Shown: piece after piece, positions 1 through 6,821 of the stretch
Layout: every line of letters begins with the position of its first letter
How positions within the stretch are numbered: the stretch's first letter is position 1
Assembly: GCA_048550535.1 (NCBI GenBank)
Contig: JBLYYN010000139.1
Location: forward strand, 1 to 8,941
Length of the DNA: 8,941 nt
DNA from: CBDULX01 sp048550535
Lineage (GTDB): Bacteria > Pseudomonadota > Gammaproteobacteria > SZUA-229
Direction: 5' to 3'
Made by a program: the position numbers and the translations under genes
The notes under the pieces: model-generated
Database searches by the model: none
Told to the model about the DNA's origin: nothing
What the model saw: the letters and a program-made list of their open reading frames with translations, nothing else

Positions 1-117
1 ATCAGTCGGATCAGTAGGATCAGTAGGATCAGTAGGATCAGTAGGATCAGTAGGATCAGTAGGATCAGTAGGATCAGTAGGATCAGTAGGATCGGTCGGA
101 TCAGTAGGATCAGTAGG
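1..117. repeat. Tandem 9-bp repeat (at least 13 units) encoding Asp-Pro-Thr
   Basis: Thirteen consecutive 9-bp units with consensus ATCAGTAGG on the plus strand fill the left end and continue beyond it. Eleven are identical; unit 1 (ATCAGTCGG) and the unit at 91-99 (ATCGGTCGG) differ only at synonymous positions. A degenerate unit follows at 118-126. On the minus strand each unit reads GATCCTACT, coding Asp-Pro-Thr in the frame of the exported protein. Because the period is a multiple of three, gain or loss of units by slippage would change linker length without breaking the frame. Confidence 0.95.
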
Positions 118-1725
118 ACCAGTACCACCCAGTGTTACAGGAAAGGATACCGAGTATTGGCGTCCATCAGAGCCAGTACCACTGGCGGTCATATTATAAA
201 TTCCAGGCAGGCCGAGGAGTGTTACCAGAAAGCCGGTTTCCTGAGTGCCACTGCTATTAGAACTGATGGAGCTTGTACCTAAGGTAGCATCAGAAGAGTC
301 TAACAGTGGACTGGTGCCCCTTATAGTCAAACGATCAATGGTGACGGTTCCACCGGCAGGTTGCTCGACCAGAAGTTCAATTTGTAGCGATGCCGTTTGC
401 AGTGACAGTGGTGTCAGGTCCAACCATTGGCTTTCAGTAATGGTATGTTTAGTTGCAAGGCTATCTGCCTGGATATTGATATTTAAAGTTTGTCCATAGT
501 TGCGACCCGTTGATAAAGTAACAGGCTTGAAACTTAAAGCGTATCGATTTGCATTCCAGTCACCGGTACCCAGTACAAAATCGAAATTACCTGTGTCCAG
601 ATCAATAACGTCGTTAGCAGACATTGAAACGGTCGTTTCACCGGGAGCCGAGCCAAGGGCAGTGACGCTGGCATAGCTAATATTTGTGTAATTCCACTCA
701 CCCGATAAGTTTAGCTTACCATGGGATGTTCCCACAGAGTGGATGCGGTTAAAGTTGGTGTCGCCCAGTACTTCTACTTCGCCGTTGGGGAAGGTGAGGT
801 TACTGTATGGGCTTTGGAATATGCTGGTTTCAAAACTTTTATAAATGCCTTCTAAAACAGGAGCGGTAAGATAAGTGCCATAATTTATAAGACTGAGACT
901 TGTATTTTGAGGGCCAGAGAATGTCATCATGTGTTGAGATAAATTTACAGATGGGTCGAGTCCATCAAGACGGACTTCACCACTAATGACCCCCGTGTTG
1001 CAAGTGGTGGTGTCGCTGCTTAAATCAATCGTCCATTCAATAATATCTGGGGCTGTGGTAGTGGGTGATGAGCTCTCATTAATTGTAATACTTTGCTCTG
1101 GTAAATCCTTGATAACAGTACAGCCAAAAAGATTGGTGGCCTCAATGTTTCCCGTTAGTGTGGTATTGATCACCGATGGCATGGCGAACAGTATTTCTGG
1201 GTCTATATCGTTGATGCGGCTTGCATTTCCATTAGCTGTAAAGGATTCGGATAAGCCATTGTTGTTAGTGGTTGAAGATCGGGCCGATAGGTTGATGTTC
1301 TGTAGTGTGCCACTTAGTAAAATGACTCTTGCCAGTAAGCGTCCCGATGGATGTGTCAGGTTAAAAGACCGTACTTCATCCTGTGATAGCGCAGGATTAT
1401 TGTCCAAATTTATGTTTACTTGAGGAAGCTCACTAAAAAACAGACTTGCATTAATTGAAAATGGGTAATCAGTGCTGACAGGAAGGGAAAAAGTCCCGTT
1501 GCTATCTAAATCTGTTGATTCAGAAAAAATGCCCGCGGCTACTGTAATGTTGCCACCCTGGAGAATTTCGGAGTTAAGTCCCGCTGTACCTTCAACGGTG
1601 CCAAAACTAGTCGGAACCGGAGGTGGCTCTGATACAGGTAACAATGTGAACGAGTTCGCACTGGCTGTAAATGTGTAAAAAAACAAAAGCGTGAACCATA
1701 TACTGTTGATGAATTTTGACATCAT
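1..1725 (-). CDS. Exported protein of unknown function, C-terminus outside window, with Asp-Pro-Thr repeat linker
   Basis: An open frame of 575 codons runs from ATG at 1725 down to base 1 without a stop, so the C-terminus lies outside the window. Two adjacent ATG codons (1725 and 1722) are preceded by AGGT, 5 and 8 bases upstream respectively; either could be the start. Residues 1-23 look like a signal peptide: a Lys after MMS, then a hydrophobic stretch (IWFTLLFFYTF) ending in TASA, with cleavage probable before Asn24. The mature part is rich in Ser, Thr, Asn and Gly, has predicted beta-strand character, and contains only two or so cysteines. It ends in a Gly-Thr-Gly-Pro stretch that leads into tandem Asp-Pro-Thr triplets. 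Such acidic proline linkers commonly join globular modules of secreted proteins. I do not recognise any domain and assign no function. The plus-strand open frames inside it are shadows. Confidence 0.85.
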   Translation of the reverse strand, partial: MMSKFINSIWFTLLFFYTFTASANSFTLLPVSEPPPVPTSFGTVEGTAGLNSEILQGGNITVAAGIFSESTDLDSNGTFSLPVSTDYPFSINASLFFSELPQVNINLDNNPALSQDEVRSFNLTHPSGRLLARVILLSGTLQNINLSARSSTTNNNGLSESFTANGNASRINDIDPEILFAMPSVINTTLTGNIEATNLFGCTVIKDLPEQSITINESSSPTTTAPDIIEWTIDLSSDTTTCNTGVISGEVRLDGLDPSVNLSQHMMTFSGPQNTSLSLINYGTYLTAPVLEGIYKSFETSIFQSPYSNLTFPNGEVEVLGDTNFNRIHSVGTSHGKLNLSGEWNYTNISYASVTALGSAPGETTVSMSANDVIDLDTGNFDFVLGTGDWNANRYALSFKPVTLSTGRNYGQTLNINIQADSLATKHTITESQWLDLTPLSLQTASLQIELLVEQPAGGTVTIDRLTIRGTSPLLDSSDATLGTSSISSNSSGTQETGFLVTLLGLPGIYNMTASGTGSDGRQYSVSFPVTLGGTGPTDPTDPTDPTDPTDPTDPTDPTDPTDPTDPTDPTDPTD

Positions 1726-2372
1726 GATTACCTATGAATTTTAAATGCAGGGGAGACCTGATAATGTTTTAACAATAGAAGACAAAAATCCTATTAACTT
1801 TTAAGTTCATCACAAAGGTGAATCGATATTTAATGGTTTTAATAGATGGTATTTTGGTCACAGAAAATGTATATCTGGCTCGATTTATAATTGGCTGGAA
1901 AATTAACAGTTGATTATGTAAGTCGTTAAAAATTGAGTAGTGATAAGCATTAGAGTAATACCTGCATGAAATACAGTATAGCTAATAGATATGAGCGTTA
2001 AGTCAAGCTTATTTAGCAGGAAAAAATCCTAAATTTATATTAGTGTAAGCAAGGTACGATTTCGTTTAAATGTTATTAAACAGATGGCTTAGAAGCGCTG
2101 TTGTGTAATGTTTAGTAAATGGTTTTAAAATTATTCTGATAATTTGAGCCTGGGCATAATGTCTCATGACACCCGACTGGATATTTAATAACAAATAATT
2201 TGTGACACTATGATTGGTTTTTTAAATCACTTGAATAGTAGCTTCTGGCTAATAGCAGGCATGTGTAACTGCTGTTTTACAAAAAAACAGTTTTTCAATC
2301 TGCTGTATTAAATCCAGTTGTATATAGTTAACGGATATCTGTTTTTTATTTTGAAATGTTGCTCAATCACAG
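1726..2372. other. AT-rich intergenic stretch with no recognisable gene
   Basis: No open frame here resembles a protein I know, and the stretch is clearly AT-richer than its neighbours. It should carry the promoter of the exported-protein gene. On the minus strand, TTGACT (2001-2006 region) and TATACT (1975-1980 region) occur but are about 20 bases apart, too far for a good sigma-70 promoter. Small AT-rich inverted repeats are present: AACTT/AAGTT at 1796-1807, GTTTAA/TTAAAC at 2064-2081, and CTGTTTT/AAAACAG at 2272-2290 followed by five T on the plus strand. None is strong enough to call as a functional site. Confidence 0.5.
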
Positions 2373-2700
2373 TCAATACAATGCAGGGTTATTGTCGAGG
2401 GATGCCTCTGCTAATCTATCACCAGCCTTGCTGGCGGATAATTCGACATGACAACAGTCGAGTAATTTCTGTTTTAGCATTTGTCTGGCCGGCTGGCACA
2501 GCTTTTAATTGCCGATACGGAAAGTGACGTTCGTTCTGCTACCGCGTTCATTGTCTGTACTTCAAAGTCGGTGGCGATGAGAGTATCTCTGTAAATATCA
2601 GGCAGTTGTTGTGCCAGTGGAAGCAGGCAGGCTGATAATTCCTGTTGCGAAAGTTCATCGGAAGTGTCATCGGTGATCAGCTTGTCTGTAACAGCCGAGG
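2373..2700 (-). pseudogene. SigZ-like ECF sigma factor, C-terminal remnant with frameshift
   Basis: Only the C-terminal half of a sigma factor is readable. The minus-strand frame ending at 2474 contains a region-4 pattern: LPDIYRDTLIATDFE followed by a helix-turn-helix ending SLSVSAIKS. It then derails. Removing one base near 2487-2491 restores the frame and gives RQMLKQKLLDCCHVEL, which matches the usual end of SigZ-type factors, including the paired cysteines; this frame stops at 2373-2375. Region 2 (core binding and -10 recognition) is missing, and the remnant begins directly after the last codons of the ArsI/CadI relic. This suggests a deletion that removed the intergenic spacer and the first half of the gene. 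I infer it is non-functional. Sequencing error could explain the frameshift, but not the missing N-terminal half. Confidence 0.7.
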
Positions 2701-3110
2701 AATACAACAGGCACCTGCTTGAGTTGTGTCATCAACACCAAACTCTTCTAACTGTGACAGGGTACGAAAATGCTCCCATGCCAGGCCCTGGGGGTCAATG
2801 GTCCAGTGTTTATCACTATTGGTATAACAACAGCTGGTTTTACCCTGATCCAGCCATTTACCACCTGAAGCCTGTGCAGCCAGCTGTTTAAGGATTTCTA
2901 GCTGTTGCTGAGTACCCACCTGGAAACCCGGGTGATTGATGCCACTGGCATGGCTTCTGGTGGATATTGCGATTTGAGTCCTGGATCATCCGGCATCCAT
3001 TTTGCGTAACCAGGTTGTACGATGGTGGCGGCTTCGCCTGGTAATTTATTATAAAAATCAATACTTTCCGCTAGATTCTCTACTGCGAATTGGATATGAA
3101 AGCGTTTCAT
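2677..3110 (-). pseudogene. arsI-like: ArsI/CadI-family metalloenzyme gene, frameshifted
   Basis: The minus-strand frame from ATG at 3110 begins MKRFHIQFAVENLAESIDFY, the N-terminal signature of the ArsI/CadI branch of the vicinal-oxygen-chelate (glyoxalase) fold. After DDPGLK it loses similarity. Adding one base between 2971 and 2972 moves into the frame reading FAISTRSHASGINH, QVGTQQQ, TSCCYTNSDKHW and DPQGLAWEHF, giving a near-complete protein of about 135 residues. In the repaired reading, His5, His60 and Glu113 sit where the family's Fe(II) ligands lie, and the Cys94-Cys95 pair matches the arsenical/metal-binding cysteines. In this family ArsI cleaves the carbon-arsenic bond of trivalent organoarsenicals, while CadI is cadmium-induced. 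The 3' end runs straight into the sigma-factor relic. As written the gene is broken; a sequencing error is the alternative. Confidence 0.8.
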
Positions 3111-3338
3111 GACGGTTTTCTCTCTGAAAACGGGATGTTTCAGTAGTGAAGACGTTGCCGTTCAGGAATGGTCGCAGGATATCTAGATATAAAATTATGA
3201 GCTGCAAAGGAAATAAAATCTGAGGCGGTGCACAATTATCACCCATATTAGCGTAAACTGTGATGTGGTCCCAGTTTTCTGCTCTGGCTAATCCCTGGCG
3301 ATTCATGCATTTCATCTTTTTTCAGGTAATACACATAC

Positions 3339-5171
3339 ATGACAACCAATACGGTAACCGCGTTTAATCAACTGGCGCTGAACGATTCTATTCTTAAAGT
3401 ATTAGATGAAGTGGGTTATGAAACACCTTCGCCCATCCAGGCGCAAACGATTCCTTTGTTACTGGATGGCAAAGATGTCGTGGGGCAGGCACAAACCGGC
3501 ACCGGTAAAACCGCGGCATTTGCCCTGCCTCTATTATCCAACCTCGATTTGAAGCAAAAAGACCCACAGGTTCTGGTACTGGCTCCGACTCGTGAGCTGG
3601 CCATTCAGGTGGCTGAAGCTTTCCAGAAATACGCCAGTCATATGAAGGGCTTTCATGTATTACCGGTTTACGGTGGCCAGGACTACCGTGGTCAGATCCG
3701 TGCGCTGCAACGTGGTGTGCATGTGGTGGTCGGTACCCCTGGACGTATCATGGATCATATGCGTCGTGGCACCCTGAAACTGGATCAACTTACCGCGTTG
3801 GTGCTGGATGAGGCTGATGAGATGTTGCGCATGGGCTTTATCGATGATGTGGAATGGATACTGGAACAAACCCCATCAAACCGACAAATTGCCCTGTTCT
3901 CGGCCACTATGCCACAGCAGATTCGTCGTATCGCCACCCAGCATCTGAATGAGCCGGAACAGGTTACCATCAAGGTCAAGACCACTACCGCCCCTACCAT
4001 TCGTCAGCGTTTCTGGCCGGTTAGCGGCGTACATAAGCTGGATGCTTTAACCCGAATCCTCGAAGCAGAGAGTTTTGATGCCATGATTATTTTCGTGCGC
4101 ACTAAAATCGCCACGGTGGATTTAGCTGACAAACTGGAAGCGCGTGGTTTTGCCTCGGCACCACTCAATGGCGACATACAACAAAACCAGCGTGAGCGGA
4201 CTATTGAGCAGTTAAAAAGTGGCAAACTGGATATTCTGGTGGCCACCGATGTTGCCGCGCGTGGCCTTGACGTACAGCGTATCAGCCATGTCGTGAATTA
4301 TGATATACCCCACGATACAGAATCCTATGTACATCGTATCGGACGCACGGGTCGTGCCGGTCGTCAGGGTGATGCCATCCTGTTTGTGGCGCCGCGAGAA
4401 AAACGTCTGCTTCACGCCATTGAAAAAGCCACCAGGCAGCAGATCGAAATGATGGAATTACCATCAACGGAATTGATCAATGACAAACGCATAGCTCAAT
4501 TCAAGCAACGCATAAGCGATACGCTGGCGACTGAAGAACTGGGTCATTTCTATCAGATGATAGAACAATACCAGCAGGAACATAATGTACCAGCACTGGA
4601 AATTGCCGCCGCACTTGCTCAGCTTTTACAAGGTGATTCACCCTTCCTGTTAAATAATAAACCGGAAAGAAAATCAAAAGACAGCTGGGACAGAGAATCC
4701 GCACCCCGGCGTGAAAGGACAGTAGGTAAAGAACGTGAACGTTCCTCAAAAAAAGAATCCTATCCCGATGAAGGTAAGGCGCGTTTTCGCATTGAGGTAG
4801 GACGTAATCATAAGGTTATGCCGGGTAATATCGTCGGTGCTATTGCAAATGAAGCCGGTATCGACAGTAAATTCATTGGGCGAATCAATATTTATGATGA
4901 TTACAGTCTGGTTGATTTACCTGATAATTTATCCAACGATAGTTTGAGTTCTTTGAAAAAAGCCTGGGTATCTGGCCAGCAATTAAATATTTCCCGTTTA
5001 GCACAAGAAGGCAAGCCGAGGAAATCAGAAGATCGACCGAAAACAAAAGCTAAAACTAAAAGCAAAACTAAAAGCAAAAGCAAAAGTAAAAACAAGGACA
5101 AAGGCAAAAGACGCAAGAAAGCTGAAACCGGAACGCTGAAAGTCAGCAAGAAAAAAGTGATTAATAATTGA
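3339..5171 (+). CDS. deaD: ATP-dependent DEAD-box RNA helicase, DeaD/CsdA type
   Basis: The 610-residue protein carries the full DEAD-box set: a Q motif (Phe9, PSPIQ 30-34), motif I AQTGTGKT (51-58), APTRELA (82-88), TPGR (133-136), DEAD (157-160), SAT (188-190), ATDVAARGLD (302-311) and HRIGRTGRAGR (332-342). After the two RecA-like domains and a helical region (about 380-432) comes a charged linker. A DbpA-type RNA-binding domain follows at about 481-555 (FRIEVGRN, GNIVGAIANEAGI, IGRINIYDD), then a Lys-rich tail. Length and order match DeaD/CsdA, which unwinds RNA duplexes during ribosome assembly and mRNA turnover, especially in the cold. ATG 3339 is the natural start, though the only Shine-Dalgarno-like AGG (3324-3326) is 12 bases away, rather far. 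A weak promoter-like pair, TTCAGG 3161-3166 and TAGATA 3184-3189 (17-base spacer), would give a leader of about 140 bases. Confidence 0.96.
   Translation: MTTNTVTAFNQLALNDSILKVLDEVGYETPSPIQAQTIPLLLDGKDVVGQAQTGTGKTAAFALPLLSNLDLKQKDPQVLVLAPTRELAIQVAEAFQKYASHMKGFHVLPVYGGQDYRGQIRALQRGVHVVVGTPGRIMDHMRRGTLKLDQLTALVLDEADEMLRMGFIDDVEWILEQTPSNRQIALFSATMPQQIRRIATQHLNEPEQVTIKVKTTTAPTIRQRFWPVSGVHKLDALTRILEAESFDAMIIFVRTKIATVDLADKLEARGFASAPLNGDIQQNQRERTIEQLKSGKLDILVATDVAARGLDVQRISHVVNYDIPHDTESYVHRIGRTGRAGRQGDAILFVAPREKRLLHAIEKATRQQIEMMELPSTELINDKRIAQFKQRISDTLATEELGHFYQMIEQYQQEHNVPALEIAAALAQLLQGDSPFLLNNKPERKSKDSWDRESAPRRERTVGKERERSSKKESYPDEGKARFRIEVGRNHKVMPGNIVGAIANEAGIDSKFIGRINIYDDYSLVDLPDNLSNDSLSSLKKAWVSGQQLNISRLAQEGKPRKSEDRPKTKAKTKSKTKSKSKSKNKDKGKRRKKAETGTLKVSKKKVINN
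5052..5093. repeat. Short A-rich tandem repeat coding the Lys/Ser/Thr tail of the helicase
   Basis: Two exact copies of AAAACTAAAAGC (5052-5063, 5064-5075) are followed by the 6-bp variants AAAAGC, AAAAGT and AAAAAC. In frame they code alternating Lys-Thr/Lys-Ser dipeptides (about residues 572-585) in the basic C-terminal tail. The pattern suggests that the tail grew by replication slippage in steps of two or four residues. The tail is likely disordered and RNA-binding. Confidence 0.85.
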
Positions 5172-5195
5172 TTCGGAAAGTATATTATCTATAGA
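5168..5195 (+). promoter_or_regulatory. Candidate sigma-70 promoter at the end of the helicase gene
   Basis: TTGATT (5168-5173) and TATAGA (5190-5195) are separated by 16 bases, matching the -35 and -10 consensus at five and four of six positions. The -35 box overlaps the helicase stop codon. A transcript starting here would carry a leader of roughly 360 bases before the RRM gene. This is pattern matching only; AT-rich DNA gives such matches by chance. Confidence 0.35.
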
Positions 5196-5549
5196 GCATC
5201 TGATGTGATGTCAGTTCGGCCAGGGGGACGCCAGCAGGGATTTATGCCCTCTGGGTTGGCTATATAGGAGGCACGATTCCAGGCAGGCACCACTTGGCAC
5301 GGGCTGATATCAGGATTTGGCTTTTTTCGCCTAAAAAAATGTAGCGCGGATGTGTCCGTTCACATTACTATTAGCCAGGGTGCCGGTATTAGACCACAGT
5401 CTGGTGAGCGGTTAGTGAGCTTAAATATTGAGAAGAGCCCTAACAGGCTTCAGGCAGCTGATATTCGGCTTGGGCTGTCATTGCTGATAAAAATTAAAAA
5501 CGCCTGAATGGTTAAGAATTTAGTATTTTATATATCCTTTTGTGTAACT
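5196..5549 (+). promoter_or_regulatory. Hairpin-rich spacer, possible structured 5' leader of the RRM gene
   Basis: This long stretch between the helicase and RRM genes has no credible coding frame but holds several possible stem-loops. The strongest is CCAG(C)AGGG / CCCTCTGG at 5231-5254, eight pairs with one bulged C. Others are CGGA-TGTG-TCCG (5347-5358), AGAC/GTCT (5391-5402), GAAGAGCC/GGCTTC (5432-5451) and GGCAGC/GCTGTC (5453-5479, one G-U pair). None is followed by a T run, so they do not look like intrinsic terminators. The local base composition is richer in G and C than the flanking A/T-rich ends. It could be a cold-responsive mRNA leader or a separate small RNA; neither is shown. 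I do not recognise a known RNA family. Confidence 0.4.
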
Positions 5550-5561
5550 GGTGAGAATGAT

Positions 5562-5828
5562 ATGAAAAAGATATTCGTCGGTGGTCTTCCTCTCGATGCG
5601 AGTCAGGCTAGTATTACAGATTTATTTTCAGAATTCGGTACGGTACGCTCGATCGAGCTCATAAGCGATGTTTTTTCAGGCAAGTGTAAAGGCTTTGGCT
5701 TTGTCGAGATGGAGGGGCACGAAGCCCGTGCTGCCATTGCCGGCCTTCATGGTAGAAGTATGGGTGAAAGGCAGCTGGTGGTGAAATTTGAGGACCCGAA
5801 AAAGAAGAACAAGGGTCGACGTCGTTAG
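5562..5828 (+). CDS. Small RRM-domain RNA-binding protein
   Basis: The 88-residue protein is essentially a single RNA recognition motif. RNP2 is IFVGGL (4-9) and RNP1 is KGFGFVEM (43-50), with the aromatic residues Phe5, Phe45 and Phe47 expected to stack on RNA bases. A basic tail (KKKNKGRRR) ends it. Stand-alone bacterial RRM proteins of this size occur in gammaproteobacteria and cyanobacteria and are often linked to cold growth or mRNA binding. The start at 5562 is chosen over an in-frame ATG at 5508 because GGTGAG (5550-5555) lies 6 bases upstream and RNP2 then begins at the family's normal position; the upstream extension is hydrophobic and unlike an RRM. Its position downstream of deaD suggests a shared job in RNA remodelling, an inference from context. 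Confidence 0.9.
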   Translation: MKKIFVGGLPLDASQASITDLFSEFGTVRSIELISDVFSGKCKGFGFVEMEGHEARAAIAGLHGRSMGERQLVVKFEDPKKKNKGRRR

Positions 5829-5854
5829 TTGTTAAGAATCATGATTCAGGCTGA

Positions 5855-5887
5855 GCTAATGCTGTTGACTGGTAGATATGCATTAGC
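5855..5887. repeat. Perfect 8-bp inverted repeat between convergent genes
   Basis: GCTAATGC (5855-5862) and GCATTAGC (5880-5887) are exact inverted copies separated by 17 bases, 27 bases after the RRM stop codon. A palindrome GAATCATGATTC (5836-5847) lies just before. There is no T run after either arm, so it is not a standard intrinsic terminator; it may protect the 3' end of the transcript or bind a protein. Confidence 0.5.
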
Positions 5888-6003
5888 ATCTTGTGTGCTT
5901 ATATCTTCCGATTAGCCTTTTGTTTATACCCTATGTTAATGTCAATATAAAATCTAAAAATCAGGCGCAAAATCGACTCTGGGTTTGCCAGTTCTAGGCG
6001 TTA

Positions 6004-6192
6004 CTATTTGTTGTAGTCATCCATTTTTTTCTGGTAATCCTGCATTGCCTTGTTAACCTGTTGTTCAGCGCGCTCTATTGTTTCTTTGGGGCGAGACGTG
6101 GTCTGACCGGTTTTAGTGGGTGTTGGGTTCAGATATGTCATTATTAGATATCCGAGAATCAGAAGTGAAAGTAATAAGCTGATAAATCGCAT
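6004..6192 (-). CDS. Small single-pass membrane protein, function unknown
   Basis: A 62-residue frame starts at ATG 6192 with AGG 8 bases upstream (6201-6203). Residues 3-21 form a hydrophobic segment (FISLLLSLLILGYLIM) that could be a membrane anchor or uncleaved signal. Residues 22-30 are a Pro/Thr-rich linker, and residues 31-62 are a highly charged, Gln- and Lys-rich helix likely to form a coiled coil. The composition, clear ribosome site and sensible topology support a real gene. I do not recognise a family. It converges on the RRM gene and is not obviously in an operon. Confidence 0.7.
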   Translation of the reverse strand: MRFISLLLSLLILGYLIMTYLNPTPTKTGQTTSRPKETIERAEQQVNKAMQDYQKKMDDYNK

Positions 6193-6242
6193 GTTAGATG
6201 CCTGGGCTAAATTTATTTGATAACTTTACGGATTTCGATAAA

Positions 6243-6270
6243 AGTATCATTTCTATACCCAGTATGTAAA
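6243..6270 (-). promoter_or_regulatory. Candidate promoter of the small membrane protein gene
   Basis: On the minus strand TTTACA (6265-6270) and GATACT (6243-6248) are 16 bases apart and lie about 50 bases before the start codon at 6192. Each box matches the sigma-70 consensus at four or five of six positions. Low-certainty pattern match. Confidence 0.3.
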
Positions 6271-6335
6271 GAGGGGGGTAGTGATTAGTGAGGGTCCTGT
6301 ATCAACGGAGTGACTTGATCAGATTGCTAATGCCA

Positions 6336-6542
6336 TTACCTGATAAATTCAGTTGGCTTTTCTATTTCATATATGGCTTCAGCTATAGTTTCCAGTTTGC
6401 TATCTAAAATGGCCTGGGCATCGTACAGGCCACGATTGTAATAATAAGGGCCAATCTCTTCGGAGATAAAGTCTAATAGAAACTGGGTATCAAACTGTCC
6501 GATGTTTTGGTCATGGGCAAGCCTGTAAGCCAGAAGCGGTCT
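6336..6542 (-). pseudogene. DUF2164 family gene, 5'-truncated
   Basis: The minus-strand frame reads QFLLDFISEEIGPYYYNRGL, then YDAQAILDSKL and ends YEIEKPTEFIR with TAA at 6336-6338. The LLDF..EEIGP..YN....DA core is the hallmark of DUF2164, a small protein family of unknown function of about 80-90 residues. Here 68 codons remain: an in-frame TAA (6543-6545) lies directly before the readable part, and there is no ATG, GTG or TTG in a reasonable position. The N-terminal helix of the family (about the first 20 residues) is missing. Its loss coincides with the edge of the palindromic element at 6553-6696, suggesting that insertion or recombination there removed the start. No matching N-terminus is visible on the other side of the element. 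Confidence 0.7.
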
Positions 6543-6552
6543 TTAAAAACTT

Positions 6553-6696
6553 AAAAGCAATAGTCCGCAAATGAACGCAAATGAACGCAAATAAACGCTA
6601 ATGTTTTATTTGTGCGCCTATGGCGCACAACACAGAGATGATTTTTTTTATTTGCGTTTATTAGCGTTCATTTGCGGACTAAATATTTTTGCTTTT
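6553..6696. repeat. Nested palindromic element of 144 bp with 10-bp tandem units
   Basis: The outer tips AAAAGCAA (6553-6560) and TTGCTTTT (6689-6696) are inverted copies. Inside them TAGTCCGCAAATGAACGC (6561-6578) is an exact 18-bp inverted match to 6664-6681, and the pairing continues imperfectly (8 of 10 bases, then AAATAAA with TTTATTT). The left arm is made of three tandem 10-bp units: AAATGAACGC twice, then AAATAAACGC (6569-6598). In the centre, TGTGCGCC-TAT-GGCGCACA (6611-6629) is a perfect 8-bp hairpin. A run of eight T lies at 6642-6649. There is no open frame or transposase, so it resembles a dispersed palindromic repeat or a miniature element mobilised in trans. Whether it has other copies cannot be seen here. 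Confidence 0.85.
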
Positions 6697-6821
6697 GATC
6701 ATCTGCTAAAGGGTGTTAGGTGACCTTTTCATGTGATATTGTCAGATATTGTACGAGCTCATTTTAAAAAGTGACAGATCAAGTCTGGATTTCTACACCT
6801 AAGGTAATCAAGTTTAATGCG

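Noticed and set aside
1..117. CRISPR-like array
   Set aside because: The units are 9 bp, directly adjacent with no spacers, and code in frame for Asp-Pro-Thr.
245..1678. Plus-strand open frames at 245-499, 986-1423 and 1472-1678
   Set aside because: They lie antisense inside the continuous minus-strand exported-protein gene and show no protein-like motifs.
2272..2295. Intrinsic terminator CTGTTTT/AAAACAG followed by five T
   Set aside because: The stem is almost all A-T, and the T run is on the plus strand, where no gene ends.
2318..2891. Plus-strand open frames at 2318-2527 and 2664-2891
   Set aside because: They are antisense to the sigma and ArsI/CadI relics, whose minus-strand similarity explains the sequence.
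3058..3315. Minus-strand frame of 85 codons upstream of the ArsI/CadI relic
   Set aside because: It overlaps the relic's N-terminus in another frame, resembles no ArsR or other family I know, and covers the region where the deaD leader should lie.
3416..5149. Several minus-strand frames inside the helicase gene
   Set aside because: They are shadows of the strongly conserved plus-strand DEAD-box gene; the Leu-rich one near 4901-5149 is the reverse of the Lys-rich tail.
5508..5561. Longer start for the RRM protein
   Set aside because: The extension lacks RRM character, and a good ribosome site fits the ATG at 5562.
6611..6649. Intrinsic terminator from the inner hairpin and the run of eight T
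   Set aside because: Twelve bases separate stem and T run, and no plus-strand gene ends upstream; the palindromic element explains it better.
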